Assembly (NCBI GenBank): GCA_026996635.1
Contig: JALWKH010000445.1
Span: 1 to 8,779, forward strand
Reading direction: 5' to 3'
DNA length: 8,779 nucleotides
From: Bacteroidales bacterium
Lineage (GTDB): Bacteria > Bacteroidota > Bacteroidia > Bacteroidales > JALTDM01
The position numbers were made by a program, and so were the translations under genes. Below are positions 1-7,584 of this stretch, in pieces. Each line of letters opens with the position of its first letter. The stretch's first letter is position 1. The notes below the pieces were generated by a model. It was given only the letters and a program-made list of their open reading frames with translations. It was not told where the DNA came from and ran no database searches.

Positions 1-1
1 G

Positions 2-547
2 CAGATGATATTTTACGGTGAGTACCTTGTAGGGTGGGAAAGGCAAGTGACGGATAAAAACTCATATCTTTTAGGGTTGGGGGTTATTTACAGGACGAGG
101 CAAACTAATAGGTCTTTGATAATTATGCCTTTAATGTTATCAGATTATTATAAAGGCATTCATATATATGTTGGAGTTAAAAGATATTTACAAGGTGGTT
201 TTTCTTGGAGTAATATTTTATATCTAAAGTATGAGAGGGATTATAATTTCGATATTGTAGATGGTGATGTTAATGACAGGTATTATGGAATGTTTTTAGG
301 GAATTATCATTTTTTTTATATTGAAGTAAATAGGGATAAGTTTGTTTTTGGATATAAACTTTTATTAGGACTGGAAAATAAGAAAATAGGACGGTTTTTT
401 TACAATACATATGTGGGAGCAGGTGTTCATGTTAAATATTTGGATTATGACCCTTATGATTTTCACGGGGAAATAATTCATACACAAAAATTATATCCCG
501 AATTATCGATTCATCTCGGTTTTACAATAGGATATAGGACAAAATAA
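2..547 (+). CDS. Probable outer-membrane beta-barrel protein, 5'-truncated by the window edge
   Basis: The frame is open to the left edge, and the first ATG inside the window is at position 5. No signal peptide follows that ATG, so the true start probably lies upstream and this is the C-terminal part, about 181 residues. The visible protein is rich in Tyr, Phe and Gly and alternates short hydrophobic strands with polar turns, for example GLGVIYRT and VGAGVHVKYL. It ends in an amphipathic strand, HLGFTIGYRTK, as expected for the last strand of a Bacteroidota outer-membrane barrel. I cannot name the family or a substrate. The DNA is AT-rich (about 28% GC in the stretch I counted, 241-300). The gene converges on queE, with 5 bp between the stop codons and no clear terminator. 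That it is a real gene is fairly sure; barrel structure is inferred from strand pattern only. Confidence 0.6.
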   Translation, partial: QMIFYGEYLVGWERQVTDKNSYLLGLGVIYRTRQTNRSLIIMPLMLSDYYKGIHIYVGVKRYLQGGFSWSNILYLKYERDYNFDIVDGDVNDRYYGMFLGNYHFFYIEVNRDKFVFGYKLLLGLENKKIGRFFYNTYVGAGVHVKYLDYDPYDFHGEIIHTQKLYPELSIHLGFTIGYRTK

Positions 548-552
548 AAAAT

Positions 553-1191
553 CTACGGTATACCGATATATTTATGCAGTTGGACGGAGAGTTTCCATTT
601 CGGGTTTTTCTTAATGTATTCAATTATTACCGGTGTGTTTTGTTTTCTTCTGCTCCACTCGGGTTGTAAATATAGATGTGTGCCGTCAAGTACTTTATTG
701 GCGTTTTCTTCAGCCCATTCCAAGTCTTGTTCAGGGTCGTAAATTATGACTTTAAGCTCTTGTGCCGATGCAAAATATTCGGAGAGCGGCGGTTGGTGAG
801 GTTTGGGGGACAAGCATATCCAATCCCATTTGCCTGTAAGCGGATGTGTGCCCGAAGTCTCCAAATAAGTTTTTATTCCGGCTTTTTTCAATAAGTCTGT
901 GAAAAGGTCAAGGTTGTACATCATTGGTTCTCCACCCGTTACCACCACATCTTTATGACCTGCGGCAATTATTTCGCTTGCAAGTTGTTCCGTTTCAATG
1001 AGTGTGTCACGCCCGAAAGTCCACGAATATTTGCTGTCGCACCAGCGGCAACCGATGTCGCATCCGCCTATCCTTATGAAAAATGCCGCTTTGCCCGTGT
1101 GATAGCCTTCACCTTGAAGCGTGTAAAATTTTTCGATGAGTGGAAGGTGAGTACCTGCTTCAAAAAGTTTATTTAATTCGTCCTTGTTCAT
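553..1191 (-). CDS. queE: 7-carboxy-7-deazaguanine synthase (QueE), radical SAM enzyme
   Basis: QueE converts 6-carboxy-5,6,7,8-tetrahydropterin to 7-carboxy-7-deazaguanine using S-adenosylmethionine, a 4Fe-4S cluster and Mg2+. This cytoplasmic step leads to preQ0 and queuosine. The 212-residue length fits the family. Visible motifs are the substrate-side QGEG (26-29), the cluster motif CxxxCxxC at C44, C48 and C51 followed by D52, the SAM-binding GGEP (86-89), ETSG (111-114), SPK (128-130), LQP (175-177), and the typical C-terminal QLHKYIGIP. No key residue is missing. The ATG at 1191 gives the expected short N-terminus before the QGEG loop and has no Shine-Dalgarno sequence, which is normal in Bacteroidota. 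The gene stands alone: none of queC, queD or queF is in the window. It is divergent from the RecB-like gene. An alternative annotation would be 'radical SAM protein', but the motif set is specific enough for QueE. Confidence 0.95.
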   Translation of the reverse strand: MNKDELNKLFEAGTHLPLIEKFYTLQGEGYHTGKAAFFIRIGGCDIGCRWCDSKYSWTFGRDTLIETEQLASEIIAAGHKDVVVTGGEPMMYNLDLFTDLLKKAGIKTYLETSGTHPLTGKWDWICLSPKPHQPPLSEYFASAQELKVIIYDPEQDLEWAEENANKVLDGTHLYLQPEWSRRKQNTPVIIEYIKKNPKWKLSVQLHKYIGIP

Positions 1192-1232
1192 TATTTATTG
1201 TTTGGGCTTGCAAAAATACTATTATTTTTATG

Positions 1233-1261
1233 CAAAAATAATGTTGAAAATGGCTTGCAAA
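1233..1261 (-). promoter_or_regulatory. Candidate Bacteroidota-type promoter for queE
   Basis: On the minus strand, TTTG (1261-1258) is followed after 17 nt by TATTTTTG (1240-1233). This matches the Bacteroidota -33/-7 pattern of TTTG and TAnnTTTG at an accepted spacing. Transcription would start near 1226, giving a leader of about 35 nt before the queE ATG. A second TATTTTTG copy lies at 1218-1211, but its only TTTG partner is 14 nt away, which is too close. The -33 element falls inside the 5' end of the RecB-like gene. AT-rich DNA produces such matches by chance, so confidence is modest. Confidence 0.4.
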
Positions 1262-4200
1262 GAATTTGACCTTTTGGGTTTGGACATAAATTTCAAGAAT
1301 AAGCCTTATTTGATTGAGGCAAGTGCCGGAACGGGCAAAACTTTCTCAATAGCTTCGCTTGTGTTGCGGATAATTTTGGAGCAGGAAATTGCCGATATAA
1401 AAAAGATTCTGATATTGACATTTACCAATGCAGCTACAAACGAATTGAGGATAAGAGTCAGAAAATTTCTCGACGAGGCTTGGAATTATCTTGAGTATGG
1501 AGACAAAGATGTGGAAGGAGTGATAAAAGATATTGTGAACAAGGCTGTTGGTGGTAAAGGAACAGAAGGAAAGGAACGGATTAAAAAAAACATAAGGCTG
1601 GCAAAACTCGAAATTGACGAGGCACCTATTTACACCATTCATTCATTTTGCCAAAGGATGCTTACCGATTTTGCTTTTGAAACTGGGATGTCGCCCGATT
1701 TTGATGTGTTGCCGGACGAATCGGCGTTGCTGAATAACATTTTGCTTAAATTCTGGCGTGAACATGTAAATACGCAAGATGCCAAATATGATGTAAGGGA
1801 TATGTTGGGAGAAATGAATGCTTTTTTCGGTAAAAAATATAATTTTTCAATAAATAACTTATGGAGTTTGCTGTCCGGTTCCGTAAGTAAACATTTATCC
1901 GGCAGGGAGTTGGCAGTGCCGGAAGATTTTGATAACAAACCGCTTTTTGAAATGCTGAAAGAGGCAAATGTATATGTTAAGGAAAAGATTGATGACTTTA
2001 AGAAAAAATACGGGCTTGTCTCTTACAACGATATGATAAAAATGCTGCACGACAGTGTGAAAAATAACGAACTTGCCGCTAAAATCAGGGAGAAATTCGA
2101 TTTTGTATTTGTAGACGAATTTCAGGATACGGACAATTTGCAGTATGAGATTTTCAAAAAAGTGTTTGAAAGGGAAGTACCGGTTTTTTACATAGGCGAT
2201 CCCAAGCAGTCGATTTACAGTTTCAGGGGTGCGGATATTTATACATACATGGAGGCAAAAAAGGATGCGGAATGCCGGCAAATGAAAATGAATTACCGTT
2301 CGTCGAAAAAATTGATTGAAGACTTAAACGCCCTTTTCGGTTCATTGAAAGAGGAGGAAAGCAAAAAACTCGGGTTTGAATACAGCGATGTAGATGCTAA
2401 AAAAGAACTTGATTTTAGCGTGGGCGGTGAAAAAAGGGGAATTTATGTGCATAAAGTAGGAGATAAGTACGCAAGTAAAGACTTGTTACGAGAAGAAACT
2501 CCCGAAATAGTCAAATATTTAGTATCTAAAGGAGAAATTGAAGCTGAAAATGAAAACGGCAACAATGAAAAAAGAAAAATCAAGTATTCGGATATTGCTA
2601 TTTTGGTAAGATATAATTATGATGCTAAAGAATTAAAAACCTTGTTGTCAAAATCAGGTATCCCTGCGGTAGTGGTTGATGAAACACCTGTGTTGAAAAC
2701 GGGTGAGGCGGTGGAATTGTTTTTTGTGCTTCGGGCTGTGTCAGATCCTTCGGATGTAAATATAAACACGGCTTTGGCAACAAGTCTAATCGGCAGTATA
2801 GATTACGGTACGATACTTAAAGCCGAAAAAGAAAAGTTTGTCGAGGTGTTCGGACAAATCAAAGAAGTGTGGAAGAGCGAGGGTGTTTTCCCCGCCATAA
2901 TCAAATTTATGTCTGCATTTGGAGTGTGGACAAAAGCCGATGATGAAAGTGATGTGGACAGGGAAAGGAAAATTACGAATGTGCTTCATATTGCCGAGAT
3001 ACTGAATGACAAGGAGATAAATTCGCAATACGGTATGATCGACCTGTTGAATTGGTTTGGCAAAACGATAAAAGACGAAGAGGCAACTGGCGAAGGATAC
3101 GAGTTGAGGATGGAAAGCGACAAATCTGCTGTGAAAATAGTTACTATCCACAAAAGCAAAGGGTTAGAATATCCCGTGGTTTTGTTGCCGATGATGAATC
3201 TAAGAAATGTAATAACTTTTGGTAAATTTAATCTTGCGACACATGAATATTTTTATAAGTTTATTATTGACTTTTATGATGATTCTAAATGGAAATATAC
3301 TCTTTACAAAGAAGATTCAACATTTCTAAATTATGCTGAATCCGAGTTGGAAAAAGAAAATATGAGACTGTTTTATGTTGCAATGACGAGGGCAAAATAT
3401 TTTAATTTTATTTTTTCATACGATGTTTACAGGAATAGTGACAAAAGTTTGTTCAGATTCTTTGATGAATATTTTGTCAACAATGTATTTGATGTAAATT
3501 TTTCAGAGATCGGCACTAGTCAAGCAGCAGAAACGGAAGAGAGAGGCGAAGTGAAAGAATTTAATGGCGAGACAAAACAAGTATGGGGAGTGACAAGTTA
3601 CAGTGCTTTGGACGAACACACACACGAAGCAGTGGCTGCCAAGCCTGAAGATGTGGTCTTGACGGGTTACGACAAATTTATCTTTGAGGACTTACCTAAA
3701 GGTGCAGGGGTCGGAAACCTGCTTCACAAAATTTTTGAAGAGGTGGATTTTTCCAATCCCGCAGAATATTGGAACAGTGATAAAAAAGATAACTTGCTGA
3801 AAACTTTGAATGTAAGTGATGAAGAATTGCTGAAGCAATTAGTTGATAATGTGCTTGATGCCGGTTATCAAGACGGCGTAAACTTGCGGCAAGCTACAGG
3901 AGTGTTCAAAGAGTTGGAGTTTTATTTTTCGTTTGGGAATATGAACCGTGAAGAAATAAACGCTTTGTTTGAAAAATATTCCGTTCCCGCCCAAATAACC
4001 GAAGCCGAGTTGCAAAGCGGTGTAATTCACGGTTTTGCCGATTTGGTTTTTGAGTACGGCGGTAAGGTTTATATACTTGACTGGAAATCAAACCATTTGG
4101 GTTATTCGCTTGAGGATTACAGTTCGGAAAGTTTGTCGGCAGCAATGGAAGCAAACAATTACCATTTGCAATACTACATTTATTCGCTTGCATTATATCG

Positions 4201-4348
4201 CTATTTGGGTGAAGACAGGTTTAAGGACAGTTTCGGCGGCGTTTTTTATGTATTCCTGCGGGGTGTGAGAGCTAATAAGCAAACAGGCATTTTTTATACA
4301 AAGCCGGATTTTGATTTAATAAGGGAGTTTGACTCTTTGATTAAGTGA
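1241..4348 (+). CDS. recB: RecB-like exodeoxyribonuclease V beta subunit: UvrD/Rep-family helicase with C-terminal nuclease
   Basis: RecB is the 3'-5' helicase and nuclease subunit of RecBCD, which processes double-strand breaks for RecA-dependent repair. Residues are counted from the ATG at 1241 (1035 aa). Helicase motifs are all present: Walker A EASAGTGKT (26-34), Ia TFTNAATNEL (60-69), TIHSFCQ (132-138), II DEFQDTD (292-298), III GDPKQSIYSFRGAD (319-332), IV NYRSS (351-355), V TIHKSKGLEYP (635-645) and VI YVAMTRAK (712-719). The nuclease domain looks intact, with H829 in GNLLHKIFE, D934, and D947-W-K949 thirteen residues later, followed by Q977. These align with the E. coli RecB catalytic H/D/D/K residues. 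Wording such as LIEASAGTGKT and the FLRGV near the end favours RecB over AddA. It is shorter than E. coli RecB (1180 aa). An ATG at 1184 is in frame but would overlap queE and add an unconvincing hydrophobic, Tyr-rich tail; 1250 is another option. No recC or recD is nearby. Confidence 0.9.
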   Translation: MLKMACKEFDLLGLDINFKNKPYLIEASAGTGKTFSIASLVLRIILEQEIADIKKILILTFTNAATNELRIRVRKFLDEAWNYLEYGDKDVEGVIKDIVNKAVGGKGTEGKERIKKNIRLAKLEIDEAPIYTIHSFCQRMLTDFAFETGMSPDFDVLPDESALLNNILLKFWREHVNTQDAKYDVRDMLGEMNAFFGKKYNFSINNLWSLLSGSVSKHLSGRELAVPEDFDNKPLFEMLKEANVYVKEKIDDFKKKYGLVSYNDMIKMLHDSVKNNELAAKIREKFDFVFVDEFQDTDNLQYEIFKKVFEREVPVFYIGDPKQSIYSFRGADIYTYMEAKKDAECRQMKMNYRSSKKLIEDLNALFGSLKEEESKKLGFEYSDVDAKKELDFSVGGEKRGIYVHKVGDKYASKDLLREETPEIVKYLVSKGEIEAENENGNNEKRKIKYSDIAILVRYNYDAKELKTLLSKSGIPAVVVDETPVLKTGEAVELFFVLRAVSDPSDVNINTALATSLIGSIDYGTILKAEKEKFVEVFGQIKEVWKSEGVFPAIIKFMSAFGVWTKADDESDVDRERKITNVLHIAEILNDKEINSQYGMIDLLNWFGKTIKDEEATGEGYELRMESDKSAVKIVTIHKSKGLEYPVVLLPMMNLRNVITFGKFNLATHEYFYKFIIDFYDDSKWKYTLYKEDSTFLNYAESELEKENMRLFYVAMTRAKYFNFIFSYDVYRNSDKSLFRFFDEYFVNNVFDVNFSEIGTSQAAETEERGEVKEFNGETKQVWGVTSYSALDEHTHEAVAAKPEDVVLTGYDKFIFEDLPKGAGVGNLLHKIFEEVDFSNPAEYWNSDKKDNLLKTLNVSDEELLKQLVDNVLDAGYQDGVNLRQATGVFKELEFYFSFGNMNREEINALFEKYSVPAQITEAELQSGVIHGFADLVFEYGGKVYILDWKSNHLGYSLEDYSSESLSAAMEANNYHLQYYIYSLALYRYLGEDRFKDSFGGVFYVFLRGVRANKQTGIFYTKPDFDLIREFDSLIK

Positions 4349-4524
4349 TTTTTTTAGATCCCGTATGATAATTTAAATTAACAGGGTTTAATTTTTAAGA
4401 AGTTGAATGTATTGTGTTTCCGTAGCTTTCCATTACCGCATTAAATATTCTTGTTAAATAGAGATGTTGTATTTTTTTTTCGTGAATTTTGGTTTAAATT
4501 TGCAAGTAGCAAAAACGGTAAGTT
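4349..4524. other. Intergenic region between the RecB-like gene and the ABC transporter gene
   Basis: This 176-bp AT-rich stretch has no plausible coding frame. A run of seven T follows just after the recB stop, but the only hairpin before it (4322-4338, seven pairs including two G-U, 3-nt loop) is weak and lies about 10 nt from the T run, so it is not a convincing terminator. A perfect 12-bp AT-only palindrome sits at 4369-4380. The right end carries the candidate -7 box of the ABC gene. Confidence 0.6.
4495..4502 (+). promoter_or_regulatory. Candidate -7 box for the ABC transporter gene
   Basis: TAAATTTG is a perfect match to the Bacteroidota -7 consensus TAnnTTTG. It ends 22 nt before the ATG at 4525, so the transcript leader would be about 15 nt. 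The nearest TTG upstream (4467-4469) is 25 nt away, longer than usual, so the -33 element is weak or absent. The position just before the gene supports it more than the match alone. Confidence 0.45.
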
Positions 4525-7500
4525 ATGAGTGAAAAAATTCTGAAGGCATTGATGAGGTTGTTTGCAATTATTGCAAACTTGGATAAAGATGATACAACGA
4601 GGGGCAGGGATTTGGTAAAAGAGTACCTCAAACATTATTTAAGTGCCGAAACAATAAACGAGTTTCTCAAGCTTTACGACGAATATTATAACATTCACCA
4701 TAAAAAATCCGGTAAGAAAGGTATTAGTGCCAATTCTGTAAAGGTTCTTAGGATTTGTGAAGAAGTAAACTCCGAGCTCAAACGCGAACAAAAGATTCTT
4801 GTATTATTGCAACTTCTCGAATTTATAACCTACGGAAAGGGTGTTACCGATATAGAGCTTGAATTTGTTCAAACCGTAGCCGAAATTTTTAATATCTCAC
4901 AGGAGGAATTTAACAATGCCAAAGAGTTTATGTTCGGCAATTACGATAAGGTGCCGGACAAGAAATATTTGCTTGTGATTGATGACAAGCTGATGGGACC
5001 TCCCGGGGTAAAACACATTTACCGACCGAAACTCGACGGTGAAATTTATGTGCTTTATTTGCCCTCCTCCGAAACATATATGTTCAAATATACCGGTAAG
5101 CAAAACCTGAAGCTTAACGGTCAGCCCATTAAACCAAACTGGGGATATGTTTTCGACAAGGGTTCTTCTATCCGCGGTTCTTTGATTTCACCGATTTATT
5201 ACAGCGATGTTTCCGGATTATTTTTGCAAGGAAGTGTGCCGTATAGATTGGTTTTTACTGCCAAGGATATTGAATTCAGGTTTAAGAACAGCAATAACGG
5301 TATTCATAAATTCACATTCTCCGAAGAAACGGGTAAACTGGTTGGTATAATGGGGGGAAGCGGTGCAGGTAAATCTACATTGCTTAATATTTTCAACGGG
5401 AAATATAAACCGCTTGCCGGAGAGATAACAATAAACGGATATGATATACACAAAGACAAGGATAAATTAAAAGGAGTAATTGGATTTGTTCCGCAAGATG
5501 ATTTGCTTATTGAAGAACTTACCGTTTTTCAAAACCTTTATTACAATGCAAAATTGGTTTTTGACGGGTTGAGTGAAGAGGAACTGGTTGAGATAGTGGA
5601 AAAAGTCCTGAAAGACCTTGACTTGTACGAAATAAAAGATTTGAAAGTAGGTGACCCGCTGAACAAATATATAAGCGGCGGGCAAAGAAAAAGGCTAAAT
5701 ATCGGGTTGGAACTTCTACGCGAACCGCCGATAATGTTTGTTGACGAACCTACTTCCGGGCTTTCGTCAATGGACTCCGAAATGGTAATGGACTTGCTCA
5801 AAGAACAAACATTAAAAGGTAAGTTGGTAATTGTCAATATCCACCAACCGTCTTCGGATATTTACAAAATGTTTGATAAGATTCTTTTCCTGGACAAAGG
5901 CGGTTATCCTGTTTTTTACGGCAATCCCCTCGATGCCATAACATACTTTAAGCGGGCTGTGAATTATGTGGATGCTGATGTGAGCGAATGCCCCGTCTGT
6001 GGTAATGTGAATCCTGAAAGCATATTGCAAATTATTGAAACAAAGGTGATTGACGAATACGGTAAACAAACCCGCAAAAGAAAAATCTCGCCTAAAGAAT
6101 GGTACGAAAGGTATATGAAAGAAATTCATCCAAAGGTGGAAATTAAACACAGTGATGATGAAATTCCCAAAAGCAACTTCAAAATACCTAATCCTTTCAA
6201 GCAGTTCAAAATTTTTATGGTTCGTGATGTACTTTCCAAAATAACAAACAAGCAGTATTTGCTTCTTAATTTTCTTGAATCGCCTGTTTTGGCAGTTATT
6301 CTCGGTTTCTTTACCAAGTACATAGCGGAAGACCATTATGTTTTTGCAAAGAATGAGAATATTCCGGGATACCTGTTTATGGCAGTAGTGGTAGCCCTGT
6401 TTTTGGGAATGACAGTAAGTGCCGAAGAAATAATAAAAGACAGAAAAATACTCGAGCGTGAACGTTTTCTCAATTTGAGCAGGGCAAGTTATATCAATTC
6501 CAAGGTTATTTTAATGATAATTATTTCCGCCATTCAAACTATATCGTTTGTTTTGGTTGGTAACTGGATATTGGGTATTCACGGGCTTACATTTAATTAT
6601 TGGTTAGTTTTGTTTACTACGGCGGTTTTTGCAAACCTGGTCGGCTTAAATATCTCTGCCACACTAAATTCCGTGGTGACGATTTATATACTTATACCGT
6701 TTATTTTAGTGCCGGAATTACTTTTGAGCGGTACGGTGGTTAAGTTTGATAAATTACACAAATGGATAGCCAATGAAGAATATGTGCCTTTTGTCGGTGA
6801 TTTGATGACATCCAGATGGGCATACGAGGCTTTGGCCGTAACACAGTTTAAGGACAATCCATACGAGAGGCATTTTTACGATTATGACAAACTGATGAGT
6901 GATTACGTGTACTTGTACAGTTCGTTGATACCTAACCTTGAAACCAAAGTAAATATTATTCAGCGTAATTTGAGGCTGAAAGAGGATGAAGAAAAGACGA
7001 AAAAAATCTTTGAAATTGTAAAAAATGAAGTGGCAAAGCTGGAACAAAAAACACATCATAAATTCAGAAAATTTACCCTGCAGGATTTTACAAATCAAAA
7101 GTTTGTAGAATCAATCAGAAAGTATTTTAATGTTATAAAGAAAGAATACAGTAAAAAACGCCAGCTTGTGGCTCGCCGTAAAGACGAACAATTAAATAAA
7201 CTTGCAAAAAAACTTGGCGGAACGGATGCACTGGTAGAGCTTAAGAATGATAACTACAATGAGAATTTGGCGGATATGGTTATGAATAAAACCGAGCTGA
7301 AAAGGACTATTGACGGTGACGGTAAAATTATAAGGAAAGTTGATCCGATATTTTATTATCCGGAAAATAAGTACGGACGGGCACATTTTTATGCTCCGGT
7401 TAAGAGGATTGGCAATTATTATATTGACACGCTGTGGTTTAATGTAGGGGTAATTTGGCTTACAACTCTGTTTTTGTATATAACATTACAATTTGATTTC

Positions 7501-7581
7501 TTTAGAAAAATGCTTGAATGGCTTGGACAAATAAAATTGTTTAGGCCAAAAAGCAATTACAGGGAAGTTGAAGACGAATAG
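4525..7581 (+). CDS. Large ABC transporter fusion (ABCG-like): N-terminal helical domain, ATPase and ABC-2 type membrane domain in one chain
   Basis: This 1018-residue protein joins the ATPase and membrane halves of an inner-membrane ABC transporter in ABCG order (ATPase first). Residues 1-140 are helical and resemble TerB-like domains. Residues 145-255 form a beta-rich segment, possibly FHA-like; this is uncertain. The ATPase shows Walker A GGSGAGKST (277-285), Q-loop Q324, signature ISGGQRKR (383-390), Walker B IMFVDE (403-408) with D407 and E408, D-loop SGLSSMD, and H-loop H440. All catalytic residues are present. A CPVC pair (489-492) lies in the linker, a possible half metal site. Membrane segments are about 575-597, 614-634, 660-685, 692-712, 717-738 and 968-990. 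A charged insert of about 230 residues (740-967), partly coiled-coil-like, separates the last two, where ABCG proteins carry their large external loop. I recall similar fusions from Bacteroidales genomes; the substrate is unknown. The start was chosen as the first ATG after the -7 box. Confidence 0.9.
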   Translation: MSEKILKALMRLFAIIANLDKDDTTRGRDLVKEYLKHYLSAETINEFLKLYDEYYNIHHKKSGKKGISANSVKVLRICEEVNSELKREQKILVLLQLLEFITYGKGVTDIELEFVQTVAEIFNISQEEFNNAKEFMFGNYDKVPDKKYLLVIDDKLMGPPGVKHIYRPKLDGEIYVLYLPSSETYMFKYTGKQNLKLNGQPIKPNWGYVFDKGSSIRGSLISPIYYSDVSGLFLQGSVPYRLVFTAKDIEFRFKNSNNGIHKFTFSEETGKLVGIMGGSGAGKSTLLNIFNGKYKPLAGEITINGYDIHKDKDKLKGVIGFVPQDDLLIEELTVFQNLYYNAKLVFDGLSEEELVEIVEKVLKDLDLYEIKDLKVGDPLNKYISGGQRKRLNIGLELLREPPIMFVDEPTSGLSSMDSEMVMDLLKEQTLKGKLVIVNIHQPSSDIYKMFDKILFLDKGGYPVFYGNPLDAITYFKRAVNYVDADVSECPVCGNVNPESILQIIETKVIDEYGKQTRKRKISPKEWYERYMKEIHPKVEIKHSDDEIPKSNFKIPNPFKQFKIFMVRDVLSKITNKQYLLLNFLESPVLAVILGFFTKYIAEDHYVFAKNENIPGYLFMAVVVALFLGMTVSAEEIIKDRKILERERFLNLSRASYINSKVILMIIISAIQTISFVLVGNWILGIHGLTFNYWLVLFTTAVFANLVGLNISATLNSVVTIYILIPFILVPELLLSGTVVKFDKLHKWIANEEYVPFVGDLMTSRWAYEALAVTQFKDNPYERHFYDYDKLMSDYVYLYSSLIPNLETKVNIIQRNLRLKEDEEKTKKIFEIVKNEVAKLEQKTHHKFRKFTLQDFTNQKFVESIRKYFNVIKKEYSKKRQLVARRKDEQLNKLAKKLGGTDALVELKNDNYNENLADMVMNKTELKRTIDGDGKIIRKVDPIFYYPENKYGRAHFYAPVKRIGNYYIDTLWFNVGVIWLTTLFLYITLQFDFFRKMLEWLGQIKLFRPKSNYREVEDE

Positions 7582-7584
7582 ATG

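Noticed and set aside
498..519. CCGA/TCGG inverted repeat followed by TTTT near the end of the first gene
   Set aside because: Four pairs around a 14-nt loop is too weak for a terminator on either strand.
556..565. 10-bp palindrome CGGTATACCG between the two convergent genes at the left
   Set aside because: As a hairpin it gives only three G/C pairs around a TATA loop and no T run follows closely. It encodes the end of QueE (Y-I-G-I-P), so chance is the simpler explanation.
1184..1240. Extra N-terminal extension of the RecB-like protein from the ATG at 1184
   Set aside because: It would overlap the queE start and adds a Tyr- and Ile-rich tail unlike RecB N-termini; the family starts a short distance before Walker A.
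1639..2281. Long minus-strand open frames across recB, and similar ones across the ABC gene
   Set aside because: They lie antisense to well-supported genes, show no recognisable motif, and are rich in Cys, Phe and His in the manner of shadow frames.
4322..4338. Hairpin at the end of recB ahead of a T run
   Set aside because: Two of seven pairs are G-U, and the T run starts about 10 nt after the stem, so it does not fit an intrinsic terminator.
4369..4380. Perfect AT-only palindrome TAATTTAAATTA between recB and the ABC gene
   Set aside because: A 12-bp AT palindrome is unremarkable in DNA this AT-rich, and no second copy or matching regulator gene is visible.
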